Assembly (NCBI GenBank): GCA_024277475.1
Contig: JAJRVC010000445.1
Location: 1-13,804, forward strand
Length of the DNA stretch: 13,804 bases
Direction of reading: 5' to 3'
Origin: Deltaproteobacteria bacterium
GTDB lineage: Bacteria > Desulfobacterota > Desulfobacteria > Desulfobacterales > JAFDCJ01
Under the pieces are notes generated by a model. It ran no database searches. It saw only the letters and a program-made list of their open reading frames with translations, and had not been told where the DNA came from. Below, piece by piece: positions 6,191 through 13,804 of the stretch (position 1 is its first letter; every line of letters starts with the position of its first letter). The position numbers were made by a program, and so were the translations under genes.

Positions 6191-8689
6191 ATGAGAAGAT
6201 GCTTAATCCTTTTGATTTATTGTATTTTTCTTATAACCTCATTTTTCCCTGATAATTCAATAGCCGACACTAAAATTAGAGTTGGTGTATACCCGAACAG
6301 ACCGCTTCTATTCAAAGATTCTGATGGCAACGTGAAGGGGATTTTTGCCGATATCCTTAACTATGTGGCGGCAAAGGAAGGATGGACCCTTGAATATGTG
6401 AGTAAACCCTGGGCTCAATGCATAAAGGATTTGAAATCCGGGCAATTGGATATTTTGGGTGCGATTGCCTATTCTGAGAAACGTAATCAGAGTTTTGATT
6501 TTACCTATGAAAATATTATAAGCAACTGGGGGCAAATATATACAGGCAAATCATCAAATATTAAATCAATTCTTGATTTCAAGGGGAAAAAAATCGCTGT
6601 TCTCCAAAATGACATATACTACAAAGAGTTAAGAAAGATTGTAAAAAAATTAGATATTGAGTGTCGGTTCACTGAAGCTTTCGATTATGAAGCGGTCCTC
6701 GAACTTGTAGAAGCCGGAAAATGCGATGCCGGGCTTGTCAATTACCTATATGGGCACCAGTATGATCGAAAATATAACATAAATAGAAGTTCGATCATTT
6801 TAGGTCCTCAAAAGATACACTTTGCCGTTCCGAAAGGTAAAAATTGGGAATTAATTAGTGCTCTTGATCTGCATGTAAGGAATCTCAAGAAGGATAAATC
6901 CTCGATATACTATCAATCTCTCAGCCGATGGATTGGCGTTGACTCCAAACGGAAAGATCCCCTTTGGGTCTATGGGGCCGGTGCGGGGGCTGCCGGCCTT
7001 ATTTTGTTGGTTTTGGTTTTAAACATGATTTTAAGGTCACAAGTCAGAAAACGAACTGAAGAACTTAAGGCCAAAAATCAGGTTTTAATTTATGAGATTG
7101 AGCGTCGAAAAAAAGTTGAAGCAGCTCTGCAAAAGAATGAGAGTAAATATAGAAATATCATCGAAAACATTGAAGAGGGGTTTTTTGAACTAGACATGGA
7201 GGGCAACCTGACGTTTTTTAACAATTCCTTATGTAAAATAACCGGCTATTCCCATGAAGAACTAATGGGTTTAAATTACAGGCAGTATTCATGCAAAAAG
7301 ACATCAGAGGCAATGTTTAAAGTATTTAACCAGGTTTTTAGTAATGCGCAGCCGATCATGGTTGCTGATTTTGAAATCGAATTGAAAGATCGAGGACCTT
7401 TACAAATTGATCTTTCAGCTGCCCCAATATTGGACAACGAGGGTCGAGTCACCGGGTTCCGGGGATTGATGCGTGATGTTTCAGAGAGAAAAAAGACTGA
7501 GCTGGAAACCAGAAAATTAGAGAAAAAACTCCAGCAGGCGCAAAAAATGAAGGCCATTGGCACTCTTGCCGGCGGGGTCGCGCATGATTTAAATAATATT
7601 CTTTCCGGTATTGTGAGTTATCCGGACCTGATTCTGATGGATCTCCCTTAGAATAGTCCTCTTGTTGAACCGATATTAACGATCCAGGAATCAGGGAAAA
7701 GGGCCGCTGCAATTGTTCAGGATTTATTGACGTTGGCACGACGGGGAGTCTCAGTATCCGAAGTCGTGAACTTAAATGACATCGTCAATGAATATCTGAT
7801 AAGCCCTCAGTTGGACAAACTGAAATCATATCATCCTGAAGTCGAGATAGAATCCAATTTGGATTCAGCGCTTTTAAACATAATGGGTTCGCCTGTCCAC
7901 CTCTCCAAAACAGTGATGAATTTGGTCTCAAATGCGGTGGAAGCGATGCCGGATGGTGGAGAAGTCAAAATCACTGCTGAAAATAAATATATCGACACAC
8001 CGATTTCAGGATATGAAGATGTGGAGGAAGGAGACTATGCCGTATTGACCGTATCCGACAGTGGCATTGGAATAGCCCCGGATGAAATAAATCGAATATT
8101 TGAACCCTTTTATACGAAAAAGGTGATGGGTAGAAGTGGAACCGGCTTAGGCATGGCTGTCGTATGGGGAACCGTCAAAGATCATAAGGGCTATATCCAT
8201 GTTAAAAGTGATGAGGGCAAGGGTACCACCATTAAATTGTTTTTTCCGGTGACAAGGAATCCTGTCGGGAGCAGTGAAACCCCAAATTCTCTTGAGAGCT
8301 ATAGAGGAGAAGGGGAAACTATACTGGTGGTTGATGATGTGGAAGAACAGCGCAACATTGCATCAAAGCTGCTTACCCATCTGGGCTATTCGGTTCAAAC
8401 GGTTGATAGTGGCAAAGAAGCTGTTGAATATATGGCCACAAACCCGGCTGATCTAATTGTGCTGGATATGTTGATGCCGCCGGGAATTGATGGATTAGAA
8501 ACTTACCAAAAGATTATTTCCAAGCATCCGGGACAAAGAGCGATTATAGCAAGCGGCTTTTCCGAGACAAATCGCGTTAAGGAGGCTCAAAGTCTGGGGG
8601 CTGGGAGCTATGTGAAAAAGCCGTACACACTCGAAAAAATCGGATTAGCCGTTAAGGCTGAATTAAACAAATCGCTCAAGGCGGCCTAG
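6191..8689 (+). pseudogene. Hybrid sensor histidine kinase, interrupted by in-frame TAG
   Basis: One continuous frame of about 830 codons broken by a single stop at 7649-7651. Numbering is from GTG 6179; ATG 6191 is preferred because it starts the signal peptide MRRCLILLIYCIFL. Domains in order: a periplasmic SBP_bac_3-type ligand-binding domain (about 30-255), a TM helix (263-285), a coiled coil, PAS (about 324-440), HisKA with phospho-acceptor His469 in GGVAHDLNNILSGI, then past the stop HATPase_c (about 565-690; N box NLVSNAVEAM, DSGIGI, GTGLGMAV), and a C-terminal receiver with the acidic pair at 719-720, phospho-acceptor Asp763 in VLDMLMPPG and Lys in KKPYT. Intact, it would sense a small periplasmic ligand and phosphorylate its own receiver. 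The truncated 490-residue product lacks the ATP-binding domain and could not autophosphorylate. No partner regulator is adjacent. It is most likely a recent pseudogene. Confidence 0.85.
7649..7651 (+). other. Premature in-frame TAG in the kinase DHp domain
   Basis: The frame reads ...LILMDLP-stop-NSPLVEPILTIQESGKRAA..., with family-like sequence on both sides and no frame change. In related kinases this spot is a variable acidic or polar residue, so a GAG-to-TAG or AAG-to-TAG substitution is the simplest cause. The stop falls between the two helices of the dimerisation/phosphotransfer domain, 22 codons after the phospho-acceptor His. Downstream starts such as TTG 7727 lack a convincing ribosome site. 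Confidence 0.9.
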
Positions 8690-8788
8690 ATATTCTGTAA
8701 CCGTCATAGGTTCAGGGTTAAGGACAAAGAAGGAATTAAAGATCCAATTATTTTGCAAGTATGGGATAACTCCATATTTATAACTACT

Positions 8789-8818
8789 TAACCAATCAAC
8801 TTTTTATATGTTTGGTTA
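8789..8818. terminator. Possible weak terminator or inverted repeat after feoB
   Basis: TAACCAA (8789-8795) pairs with TTGGTTA (8812-8818) around a 16-nt AT-rich loop. It sits between the convergent ends of the kinase gene and feoB, and the right arm includes the feoB stop codon. There is no following T-run on either strand, so terminator function is doubtful. Confidence 0.25.
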
Positions 8819-10999
8819 GCTGTACCCCAGCAATTTTCCGCCCTGATATACAATAAAGGCCATTATCCATGCGAATATTGTGCTGTAAGCAATGCTGAAA
8901 GACATCCATTTATAGGAGCCGGTCTCGCGCCTGATGGCAGCTATGGAGGCAAGACATGGCAAATACAGCAAAACAAAGACCATCATCGACAGAGCGGATA
9001 GCGGTGTCATGCCGGCGGCACGCAGCGCGTTTGCCAGCGCTTCCGGTTCATCCTCGTTTCCGACGGCATGAAGCACCCCCAGGGTGCTGACCACAATCTC
9101 TTTGGCCACAAACCCGGTCAGAAGTGCTACACCGCCGCGCCAGTCGATGCCTAAGGGTGCAAACAATGGCGCGGATATTTTTCCGATGCGGCCTATATAC
9201 GATTTTTCGGCATGTTCGGCCTTCCGGGCTCTTTTCACGGCGGAAAGGGCTGCCTTTTTTTCTGTTTCTATCCGTGGTTTTGCAGATTCATCGGCGGCTT
9301 TTAATTGGGTCTTGTATGATGCAATTATCTTATTTAATTTTGAATCGTAGTCAACCGAATAGGATATATTCCTGGGAAATGCCGAAAGCGCCCATATGAT
9401 GATTGATCCAATGAGAATCACCTTGCCCATTTTCTTGAGGAACATTTTGCTGCGGTCCCACATGTGGATGAGCAGGCTCTTAAGCATCGGTACCCGGTAA
9501 GGAGGCAGTTCCATGACAAAAGGTGCATCGGCACCTTTAAACAGGGTGGAACGGAACAGCCGGCCGGTAAAAATTGAAAGGATGATTCCTAAAAGATAAA
9601 TCGCAAAAATAACCGTTCCGGCTCTGACACCAAAGAAGGCGCCGGCCAATATGATATATACCGGCAATTTGGCCGAACAGGACATAAAAGGGGTAATCAG
9701 AATGGTGAGAATACGGTCTTTTTCACTTTCAAGGGTGCGGGTGGCCATAATCGCCGGAACATTGCAGCCAAATCCCATGAGCATTGGAATGAAGGATTTG
9801 CCGTGAAGTCCGATCAGGTGCATAATCTTGTCCATGAGAAAGGCGGAGCGCGACATATAGCCCGTATCTTCAAATAGGGCAATACAGAAAAAAAGGATCA
9901 AAATATTTGGCAGAAAAACAATAACGCTTCCCACCCCGGCGATGACCCCGTCAAGCAGGAGCGCTTTAAGAAGGTTGTCCGGCAAAAGCCCATCCAACGT
10001 TGCCGAAAGCCAGCCGACTCCTGTATCGATCCAATCCATCGGATAAGTTCCCAGGGTGAAGGTCAGTTGAAACATGGCCCAGATGAAAAATAAAAATATC
10101 GGGAATCCGATAAAACGGTTGGTCAGTACCAGATCGATATTGCGTGATACGTCAACACGCTGTCTGGTTGAGGTGGTTTGGGTTTCCTTAATTATTCCGG
10201 CGATAAATCCGTAACGTTCGTCGGTCATGACGACCTGGGGATCGTCATCGAAACGTTCTTCAAGACGTTTACGCAGTGCCTGGGCGGTCTGCAGGATTTC
10301 AAGGCCGAGATGTCCGGCGCTTTGCAGGATACGCTCCTTTATGATTTTGTCATCCTCTATTAGCTTAATCGCAGTCCAGCGGGTGCTATAGGGCATTGTG
10401 GCATCAGGTTTTTCTTCCATAAATTGCTGGAGCCGGGTGATGGCGCTTTCAATATCTTTGCTGTATTTGACATTGCGTTTTTTGTGGGTTTTTACGTCGC
10501 TTTCCGCCAGTTTAACGGCCTGTTTCAGTAAGATATCAATCCCGTCGTTTTTATTGCCGACGGTAAATACCACCGGCACGTCGAGCAGCTGGGAGAGCTT
10601 TTCACCGTCGATTTTCATTCCGTGAGTACGGGCAAGATCAGCCATGTTCAAAGCGAACAAAACCTTACAATCAAGCTCCCGCAACTGGGTTGCCAGGTAA
10701 AGACTGCGCTCCAGATTGGAGGCATCAATAATGTCAATGACCACATCCGGCTGTTCGTCCAGAACGTAATTTCGAGCAACGATTTCTTCGATGGAAAAGG
10801 GAGTCAGGCTGTAGGTTCCGGGCAGATCGATTATTTTTAGATCATAGCCGTATTTATGAATCCGTCCCTCTTTTTTGGCAACGGTTACCCCCGGCCAGTT
10901 GCCCACCTTCTGCCGGGTGCCGGTTATATTGTTAAATATGGTGGTTTTGCCGGAATTCGGGTTGCCTGCGAGGGCAATGGTGAGGTTTTTGGGATGCAT
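8816..10999 (-). CDS. feoB: Ferrous iron transport protein B
   Basis: 727-residue inner-membrane Fe(II) transporter with an N-terminal G domain. Seen in order: G1 GNPNSGKT (12-19), the switch region GNWPGVTVAKKEG with Thr39, G3 DLPG (58-61), G4 NMAD (118-121), and a helical guanine-dissociation-inhibitor region. Then come two gate-type membrane modules, with GDxx-like loops, MGFGCNVPAIMATRTLE including the conserved Cys, and PFMSCSAKLPVYIILAGAFF. A charged hydrophilic loop (KTQLKAADESAKPRIE and onward) precedes the last membrane helices (GGVALLTGFVAKEIVVSTLGVL and onward). Length is within the usual range for FeoB. ATG 10999 is chosen over the TTG at 11032, since the latter would overlap feoA and precede the natural N-terminus. 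It lies 10 bp after feoA on the same strand. No feoC follows. Confidence 0.97.
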   Translation of the reverse strand: MHPKNLTIALAGNPNSGKTTIFNNITGTRQKVGNWPGVTVAKKEGRIHKYGYDLKIIDLPGTYSLTPFSIEEIVARNYVLDEQPDVVIDIIDASNLERSLYLATQLRELDCKVLFALNMADLARTHGMKIDGEKLSQLLDVPVVFTVGNKNDGIDILLKQAVKLAESDVKTHKKRNVKYSKDIESAITRLQQFMEEKPDATMPYSTRWTAIKLIEDDKIIKERILQSAGHLGLEILQTAQALRKRLEERFDDDPQVVMTDERYGFIAGIIKETQTTSTRQRVDVSRNIDLVLTNRFIGFPIFLFFIWAMFQLTFTLGTYPMDWIDTGVGWLSATLDGLLPDNLLKALLLDGVIAGVGSVIVFLPNILILFFCIALFEDTGYMSRSAFLMDKIMHLIGLHGKSFIPMLMGFGCNVPAIMATRTLESEKDRILTILITPFMSCSAKLPVYIILAGAFFGVRAGTVIFAIYLLGIILSIFTGRLFRSTLFKGADAPFVMELPPYRVPMLKSLLIHMWDRSKMFLKKMGKVILIGSIIIWALSAFPRNISYSVDYDSKLNKIIASYKTQLKAADESAKPRIETEKKAALSAVKRARKAEHAEKSYIGRIGKISAPLFAPLGIDWRGGVALLTGFVAKEIVVSTLGVLHAVGNEDEPEALANALRAAGMTPLSALSMMVFVLLYLPCLASIAAIRRETGSYKWMSFSIAYSTIFAWIMAFIVYQGGKLLGYS

Positions 11000-11009
11000 G
11001 CAAAATGGC

Positions 11010-11237
11010 CTATCTGACGTTATCCACCTCAATCTTGGCAGCTTCTTCCACTCTCAGAGAAAGATGATATCCTTTGACGATCAACTCAAGGGGGTCTCTT
11101 AGCGGGGCATATTTTTCGATGTAGACTTCGGTGCCCTTGAGGATTCCCATTTCCAGTATCCTACGTCGCAAAATTCCGTTTCCGCCGACGTGAACAATCG
11201 TTGCGGACTGTCCTGCTTTCATCTCACTTAACCGCAT
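11010..11237 (-). CDS. feoA: Ferrous iron transport protein A
   Basis: 75-residue SH3-like cytoplasmic partner of FeoB. The sequence starts MRLSEMKAGQSATIVHVGG, continues with RRRILEMGILKGTEVYIEKYAPLRDPLE, and ends in the strand KGYHLSLRVEEAAKIEV, matching the FeoA fold and usual length. A ribosome site (AAAGGAT) lies about 10 nt upstream of ATG 11237. It ends in TAG, 10 bp before feoB, so the two are co-transcribed and probably translationally linked. The region upstream shows no convincing Fur box, so iron regulation cannot be read from the sequence. Confidence 0.96.
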   Translation of the reverse strand: MRLSEMKAGQSATIVHVGGNGILRRRILEMGILKGTEVYIEKYAPLRDPLELIVKGYHLSLRVEEAAKIEVDNVR

Positions 11238-11366
11238 GAATGATCTATCCTTTGGGCAATTTGGCTATTGTAGATGATTTCTAAAAATACCATTCAAGAA
11301 TAATGCTATTGTGGGACATTGTCAATATTCCGGAAACCGGTTGAAAAACGAATGACTGACCCCCTG

Positions 11367-11385
11367 TTGCAATCGATAGTTGCAA
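11367..11385. promoter_or_regulatory. Paired TTGCAA motif
   Basis: Two copies of the self-complementary hexamer TTGCAA lie at 11367-11372 and 11380-11385, with centres 13 bp apart. That is a symmetric arrangement of the kind bound by dimeric regulators. The right copy doubles as the candidate -35 box. No known operator is claimed. Confidence 0.3.
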
Positions 11386-11411
11386 GATTAAGGAAAAAAT
11401 ATTATGAAACG

Positions 11412-11439
11412 TTTTAACAATTTCCAATAAATGTTAAAA
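11412..11439. promoter_or_regulatory. Perfect inverted repeat TTTTAACA/TGTTAAAA upstream of solenoid gene
   Basis: Eight-base perfect arms (11412-11419 and 11432-11439) are separated by 12 bp. They lie between the candidate -10 box and the ribosome site of the 11461 gene, covering the expected transcription start. It is AT-rich, so an operator fits better than a stable RNA hairpin, and no known site is matched. Confidence 0.4.
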
Positions 11440-11460
11440 TCGATATTTTAAGGGGGAAAA

Positions 11461-13476
11461 ATGGGAATAAAAGAAGAGTTGGAAGAAAAGGAGGAGGCTT
11501 GCGATTCAACGGAAACTTACGTGGGACTGGCAAAAGAGGTGGTAGAAAAACTATCCGACAAGGAATGGGCTGCGCGCCTTATCGACGAGGGAGCCGACTG
11601 GGCGGAATATGCCGATGATTTTATACTGCTGGCCGGCGCCAGCTCTGAGGCATTGGATGACAAGGCCAAAGCCAAGGCTTTTTTGACCCAGGGTAAGGAT
11701 TATTGTACCAATATCCAGGAATTCATGAATCTTGCCAAAGCTGCCAAAGACACGGGTGACACTGAGACCGCCAAAGAATTGTGTTTGGCAGCCCAGGGAA
11801 AATGCATTAGAATAAAAGATTTTCTGGATCTCAGCAAAAATGTCCTTGAAGTGATGTCTGACGCGGAGCTTGCCAGAGAAATTTCCGACAAGGCATTGGA
11901 AAAATGCAAAACCGTGGCGGATTACAATGATTTTGCGAAAAGCATCCAGCAAGTATTTGACGATTCATTGCGGGCCAAAGAGGCGTATAACTCAGCGTTT
12001 GAAAGCTGCAAAAAAGCAGATGATTATGCGCTGCTAGTCAAGGGCGTCATGGAAAATCTTTCCGATACGGAGTTGGCCAAGGCCATCTTCGCCAAAGCGG
12101 AGACATCACTCGATTCGGGAATAGAGCTGATGAAACTGGCCGAGTCTGCTCTTGAGAACCTGGAGGACAAAGAATATGGCCGGACACTCTACCAAAAGGC
12201 TCGGGAAAAGATGGAAAGCGGGGACGAACTGATGAAGCTGGCGGGGTCAATCGCGGGTAAGCTCAATGATAAGGACCTGATCCTGGCCGTTTTCAAGAGT
12301 GCGGAAGCCAAATTCAGCTCTTATAACGAGTTTGTCAATCTGGCCCAGGCGGTTTTAAAGGATACGGGAGATACCGGCTTTGCCGGCGAACTTTATCGCA
12401 AAGCGGCCGAAACAAATCCGGATTGCAGTCAGCTGACGGCAGTGGCGACTGCCCTGGCAGACGACATCGAAGATAAAGAAGCCGCTCTGAATGTGTTGAA
12501 ACAGGCTGAAATCGCTGTGAAAACACCTGCAGATTTTAAAAAGACCGCTGAAGTTATTCTCAAATATGCCGATGATGCAAAATGGCTGTCCGACACCAAA
12601 CTTCAACTTGAGAAAAGAGAGACCCATAAAGACCTTTATGCCGAATTTGTCAAGCGGGAGCAGGAGTGCACCACCAGCACAACCATGAGTCAGCTGGCAC
12701 ACGATGTGATGGAGCAGACCGGCGACATTCCGTATACCCGAAAACTATACACAAAGGCGGAAAGGTTATGTCATTATTTCCCGGAATATATGGACCTATG
12801 CCGCCGGATTCATGATGATCTTCAAGATACCGACTGGATTCGTACAATTTATGGAAACATGCTGAACAAGTGCGATGATCACCACAAGTACAGCGATCTT
12901 GTGGATGGCATATCAGCCACCCTGAAAGATGAAGATTGGGCGCGGAAAATATATTCAGAACTGCAAGAAAGGTGTGTCAAAGAGACCGACTTCGGCAAAC
13001 TTGCCACGATCGTGAATGAGAAATTCGGTGACAGAGAGTGGGTGAAACAACTACTTGTTTCTGCTGAAGATAAGACCCATGATCTTTCCGGGTATATCTT
13101 CGTGGCGGGTTCGGTGCTCACCCTATTATCCGACAGCGAATGGGCCAAATCCATTTACACCAAAGCCGATGCCGGCTGCAGTGATCGCGATCACTACTAT
13201 AAGCTCATTACATCGGTTTGGAAGCAGACCCGGGACAAAAAGCTGCTCAGGCAAATGCACCGTAGCGCGGAGGATAAACTGAATACGACCCATGACCTCG
13301 TCTATTTAGCCGAAAGTATTTTAAATTATTTTTCCGATACGGGATGGGCAACTCGGATCTATAGCAAGGCTGAACAGGCGATGGACATCCACGCTTATGG
13401 GTATGAACTGGCCAAAAGCCTTGTCGATAAACTTGGGGACCGGAAGTGGGCCCAGCGGATAAGGCAACTCCGGTGA
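11461..13476 (+). CDS. Solenoid protein of nineteen 34-residue helical repeats
   Basis: 671 residues, acidic and highly helical, with no signal peptide or membrane segment, so probably cytoplasmic. After a 15-residue charged start, the whole protein is 34-residue repeats: units 1-11 at 16-388, a 16-residue insertion (389-404), units 12-18 at 405-642, and a partial unit 19 at 643-671. Unit 3 is one residue short. The unit pattern is Tyr/Phe/Leu at 5, Leu at 8, Ala at 9, Val/Ile at 12, Asp at 18, often Trp at 21, Ala at 22, Ile/Leu at 25, Tyr at 26, Lys-Ala-Glu at 28-30, and often Cys at 33. This gives two helices joined by a turn at the Asp. The period equals that of TPR, but the residue spacing differs from the TPR signature, so it is TPR-like at best. 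I believe related GDKEWA-type repeats occur in uncharacterised proteins of sulfate reducers, from memory only. It has its own ribosome site and is divergent from feoAB. Function is unknown; protein binding is the usual role of such folds. Confidence 0.85.
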   Translation: MGIKEELEEKEEACDSTETYVGLAKEVVEKLSDKEWAARLIDEGADWAEYADDFILLAGASSEALDDKAKAKAFLTQGKDYCTNIQEFMNLAKAAKDTGDTETAKELCLAAQGKCIRIKDFLDLSKNVLEVMSDAELAREISDKALEKCKTVADYNDFAKSIQQVFDDSLRAKEAYNSAFESCKKADDYALLVKGVMENLSDTELAKAIFAKAETSLDSGIELMKLAESALENLEDKEYGRTLYQKAREKMESGDELMKLAGSIAGKLNDKDLILAVFKSAEAKFSSYNEFVNLAQAVLKDTGDTGFAGELYRKAAETNPDCSQLTAVATALADDIEDKEAALNVLKQAEIAVKTPADFKKTAEVILKYADDAKWLSDTKLQLEKRETHKDLYAEFVKREQECTTSTTMSQLAHDVMEQTGDIPYTRKLYTKAERLCHYFPEYMDLCRRIHDDLQDTDWIRTIYGNMLNKCDDHHKYSDLVDGISATLKDEDWARKIYSELQERCVKETDFGKLATIVNEKFGDREWVKQLLVSAEDKTHDLSGYIFVAGSVLTLLSDSEWAKSIYTKADAGCSDRDHYYKLITSVWKQTRDKKLLRQMHRSAEDKLNTTHDLVYLAESILNYFSDTGWATRIYSKAEQAMDIHAYGYELAKSLVDKLGDRKWAQRIRQLR

Positions 13477-13607
13477 TTGGTACTTTAGGCCCTAAGCCCG
13501 GATAAACCGGAAGTAACTTATTGATGTTATTTTAAATTTATTATTTATTGCAACTCAAGTTAGGCCTTTAGTGGCTGAATTATTACCGAATGAGGAGTAC
13601 GGCTGTT

Positions 13608-13804
13608 ATGTTAAACGATAAAAAGATTGCCATTCTCGGGGCAGGGAATATGGGAGATGCGCTGGTCAGTGGGCTGGTTGGTTCCGGATCATCCGTACCA
13701 AAAAATATTATCTGCACCGATGTCAGACAAAGTAAGCTTGATGAAATCAAATCAAAATACAAAATTCGCACCACCGACAACAATCTAAAGGCGGTGGGTG
13801 AATC
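13608..13804 (+). CDS. proC: Pyrroline-5-carboxylate reductase, N-terminal part
   Basis: The frame opens at ATG 13608 with GAGGAG about 12 nt upstream and runs off the window after 65 codons. It begins MLNDKKIAILGAGNMGDALV, the Rossmann NAD(P)-binding fingerprint (GxGxMG) of ProC, followed by a second strand NIICTDVRQSKLDEIKSKY, whose acidic/Arg residues suit dinucleotide ribose or phosphate binding. ProC performs the last step of proline synthesis. Another member of the same dehydrogenase superfamily is possible because only the first domain half is seen, but the GAGNMG-ALVSGL pattern is typical of ProC. It is separated from the solenoid gene by 131 bp of AT-rich DNA without a clear terminator. 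Confidence 0.85.
   Translation, partial: MLNDKKIAILGAGNMGDALVSGLVGSGSSVPKNIICTDVRQSKLDEIKSKYKIRTTDNNLKAVGE

Larger units (their letters stand above)
11238..11460. promoter_or_regulatory. Divergent promoter region, feoAB and solenoid gene
   Basis: This 223-bp gap separates feoA (leftward) from the solenoid gene (rightward), so it should hold both promoters. Toward the solenoid gene, TTGCAA (11380-11385) and TATGAA (11403-11408) are spaced 17 bp and could act as a weak sigma-70 promoter (four of six bases each). AAGGGGG (11450-11456) is a strong ribosome site four bases before the ATG. I could not pick a promoter for feoA with confidence. Confidence 0.4.

Noticed and set aside
7727..8689. HATPase-receiver half as an independent gene
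   Set aside because: Same frame as the upstream kinase, no ribosome site at the TTG, and HisKA helix 2 begins before it. It is the downstream part of the interrupted kinase.
8690..8815. feoC downstream of feoB
   Set aside because: The gap is only 126 bp and has no suitable open frame on the feoB strand.
11238..11460. Fur box upstream of feoA
   Set aside because: Some AT-rich segments such as GAATAATGCTATTG were inspected, but none approaches the 19-bp Fur consensus.
13477..13607. Terminator after the solenoid gene
   Set aside because: TTAGGCCCTAA and CCGGATAAACCGG are symmetric, but the stems are too short and no T-run follows.
1..13804. CRISPR array, tRNA/rRNA genes, insertion sequence or defence system
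   Set aside because: No regular repeat-spacer pattern, RNA gene fold, transposase, nuclease or toxin-antitoxin motif was seen; the repeats present are dispersed and not evenly spaced.

Overview
This 13.8-kb window looks like chromosomal DNA of a Gram-negative bacterium. The best guess is a Desulfobacterota (delta-proteobacterial) lineage such as Desulfobacterales. That guess rests on type II secretion pseudopilin genes, a periplasmic-sensor hybrid histidine kinase of a style common there, feoAB, and intergenic DNA full of short dispersed repeats built on GAACGTC/GAACATC words. It is recognition by style, not a database result. No rRNA, tRNA, CRISPR array, transposase, integrase or phage gene was seen.

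Layout. (1) 1-404 has no gene and carries one copy of a dispersed repeat. (2) 405-2759 (minus) is gspF-gspG-gspH, an inner-membrane platform protein and two pseudopilins of a type II secretion system; gspE is not upstream and gspI/J/K are not in view. (3) 2760-3526 has no gene and holds two related repeat copies, one containing a long imperfect hairpin, then a plausible sigma-70 promoter. (4) 3527-4985 (plus) is a tight cluster: dihydrofolate reductase (folA), a PaaI-type hotdog thioesterase and a YqeY/GatB-domain protein. (5) 5043-5356 is a decayed potassium-channel gene: S1-S5 are missing and a one-base frameshift destroys its C-terminal zinc ribbon. It is followed by an unrecognised 133-residue protein. 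(6) 5835-5967 is a second copy of the repeat at 97-217, in inverted orientation. (7) 6191-8689 (plus) is a hybrid sensor kinase (periplasmic SBP domain, TM, PAS, HisKA, HATPase, receiver) cut by one in-frame TAG just after the phospho-acceptor histidine. (8) 8816-11237 (minus) is feoA-feoB, ferrous iron uptake. (9) 11461-13476 (plus, divergent from feoAB) encodes a 671-residue cytoplasmic-looking solenoid of 19 degenerate 34-residue helical repeats with no assigned function. (10) From 13608 the start of proC runs off the window.

How the genes relate. gspFGH form one operon and folA/thioesterase/yqeY another. feoA and feoB work together as the Fe(II) transporter. The kinase, the channel remnant and the solenoid gene have no obvious partners here. 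The main theme is decay and repeat insertion: two genes carry identifiable single lesions and three intergenic regions are occupied by repeats. The most novel coding content is the solenoid protein, with operator-like inverted repeats before its start.
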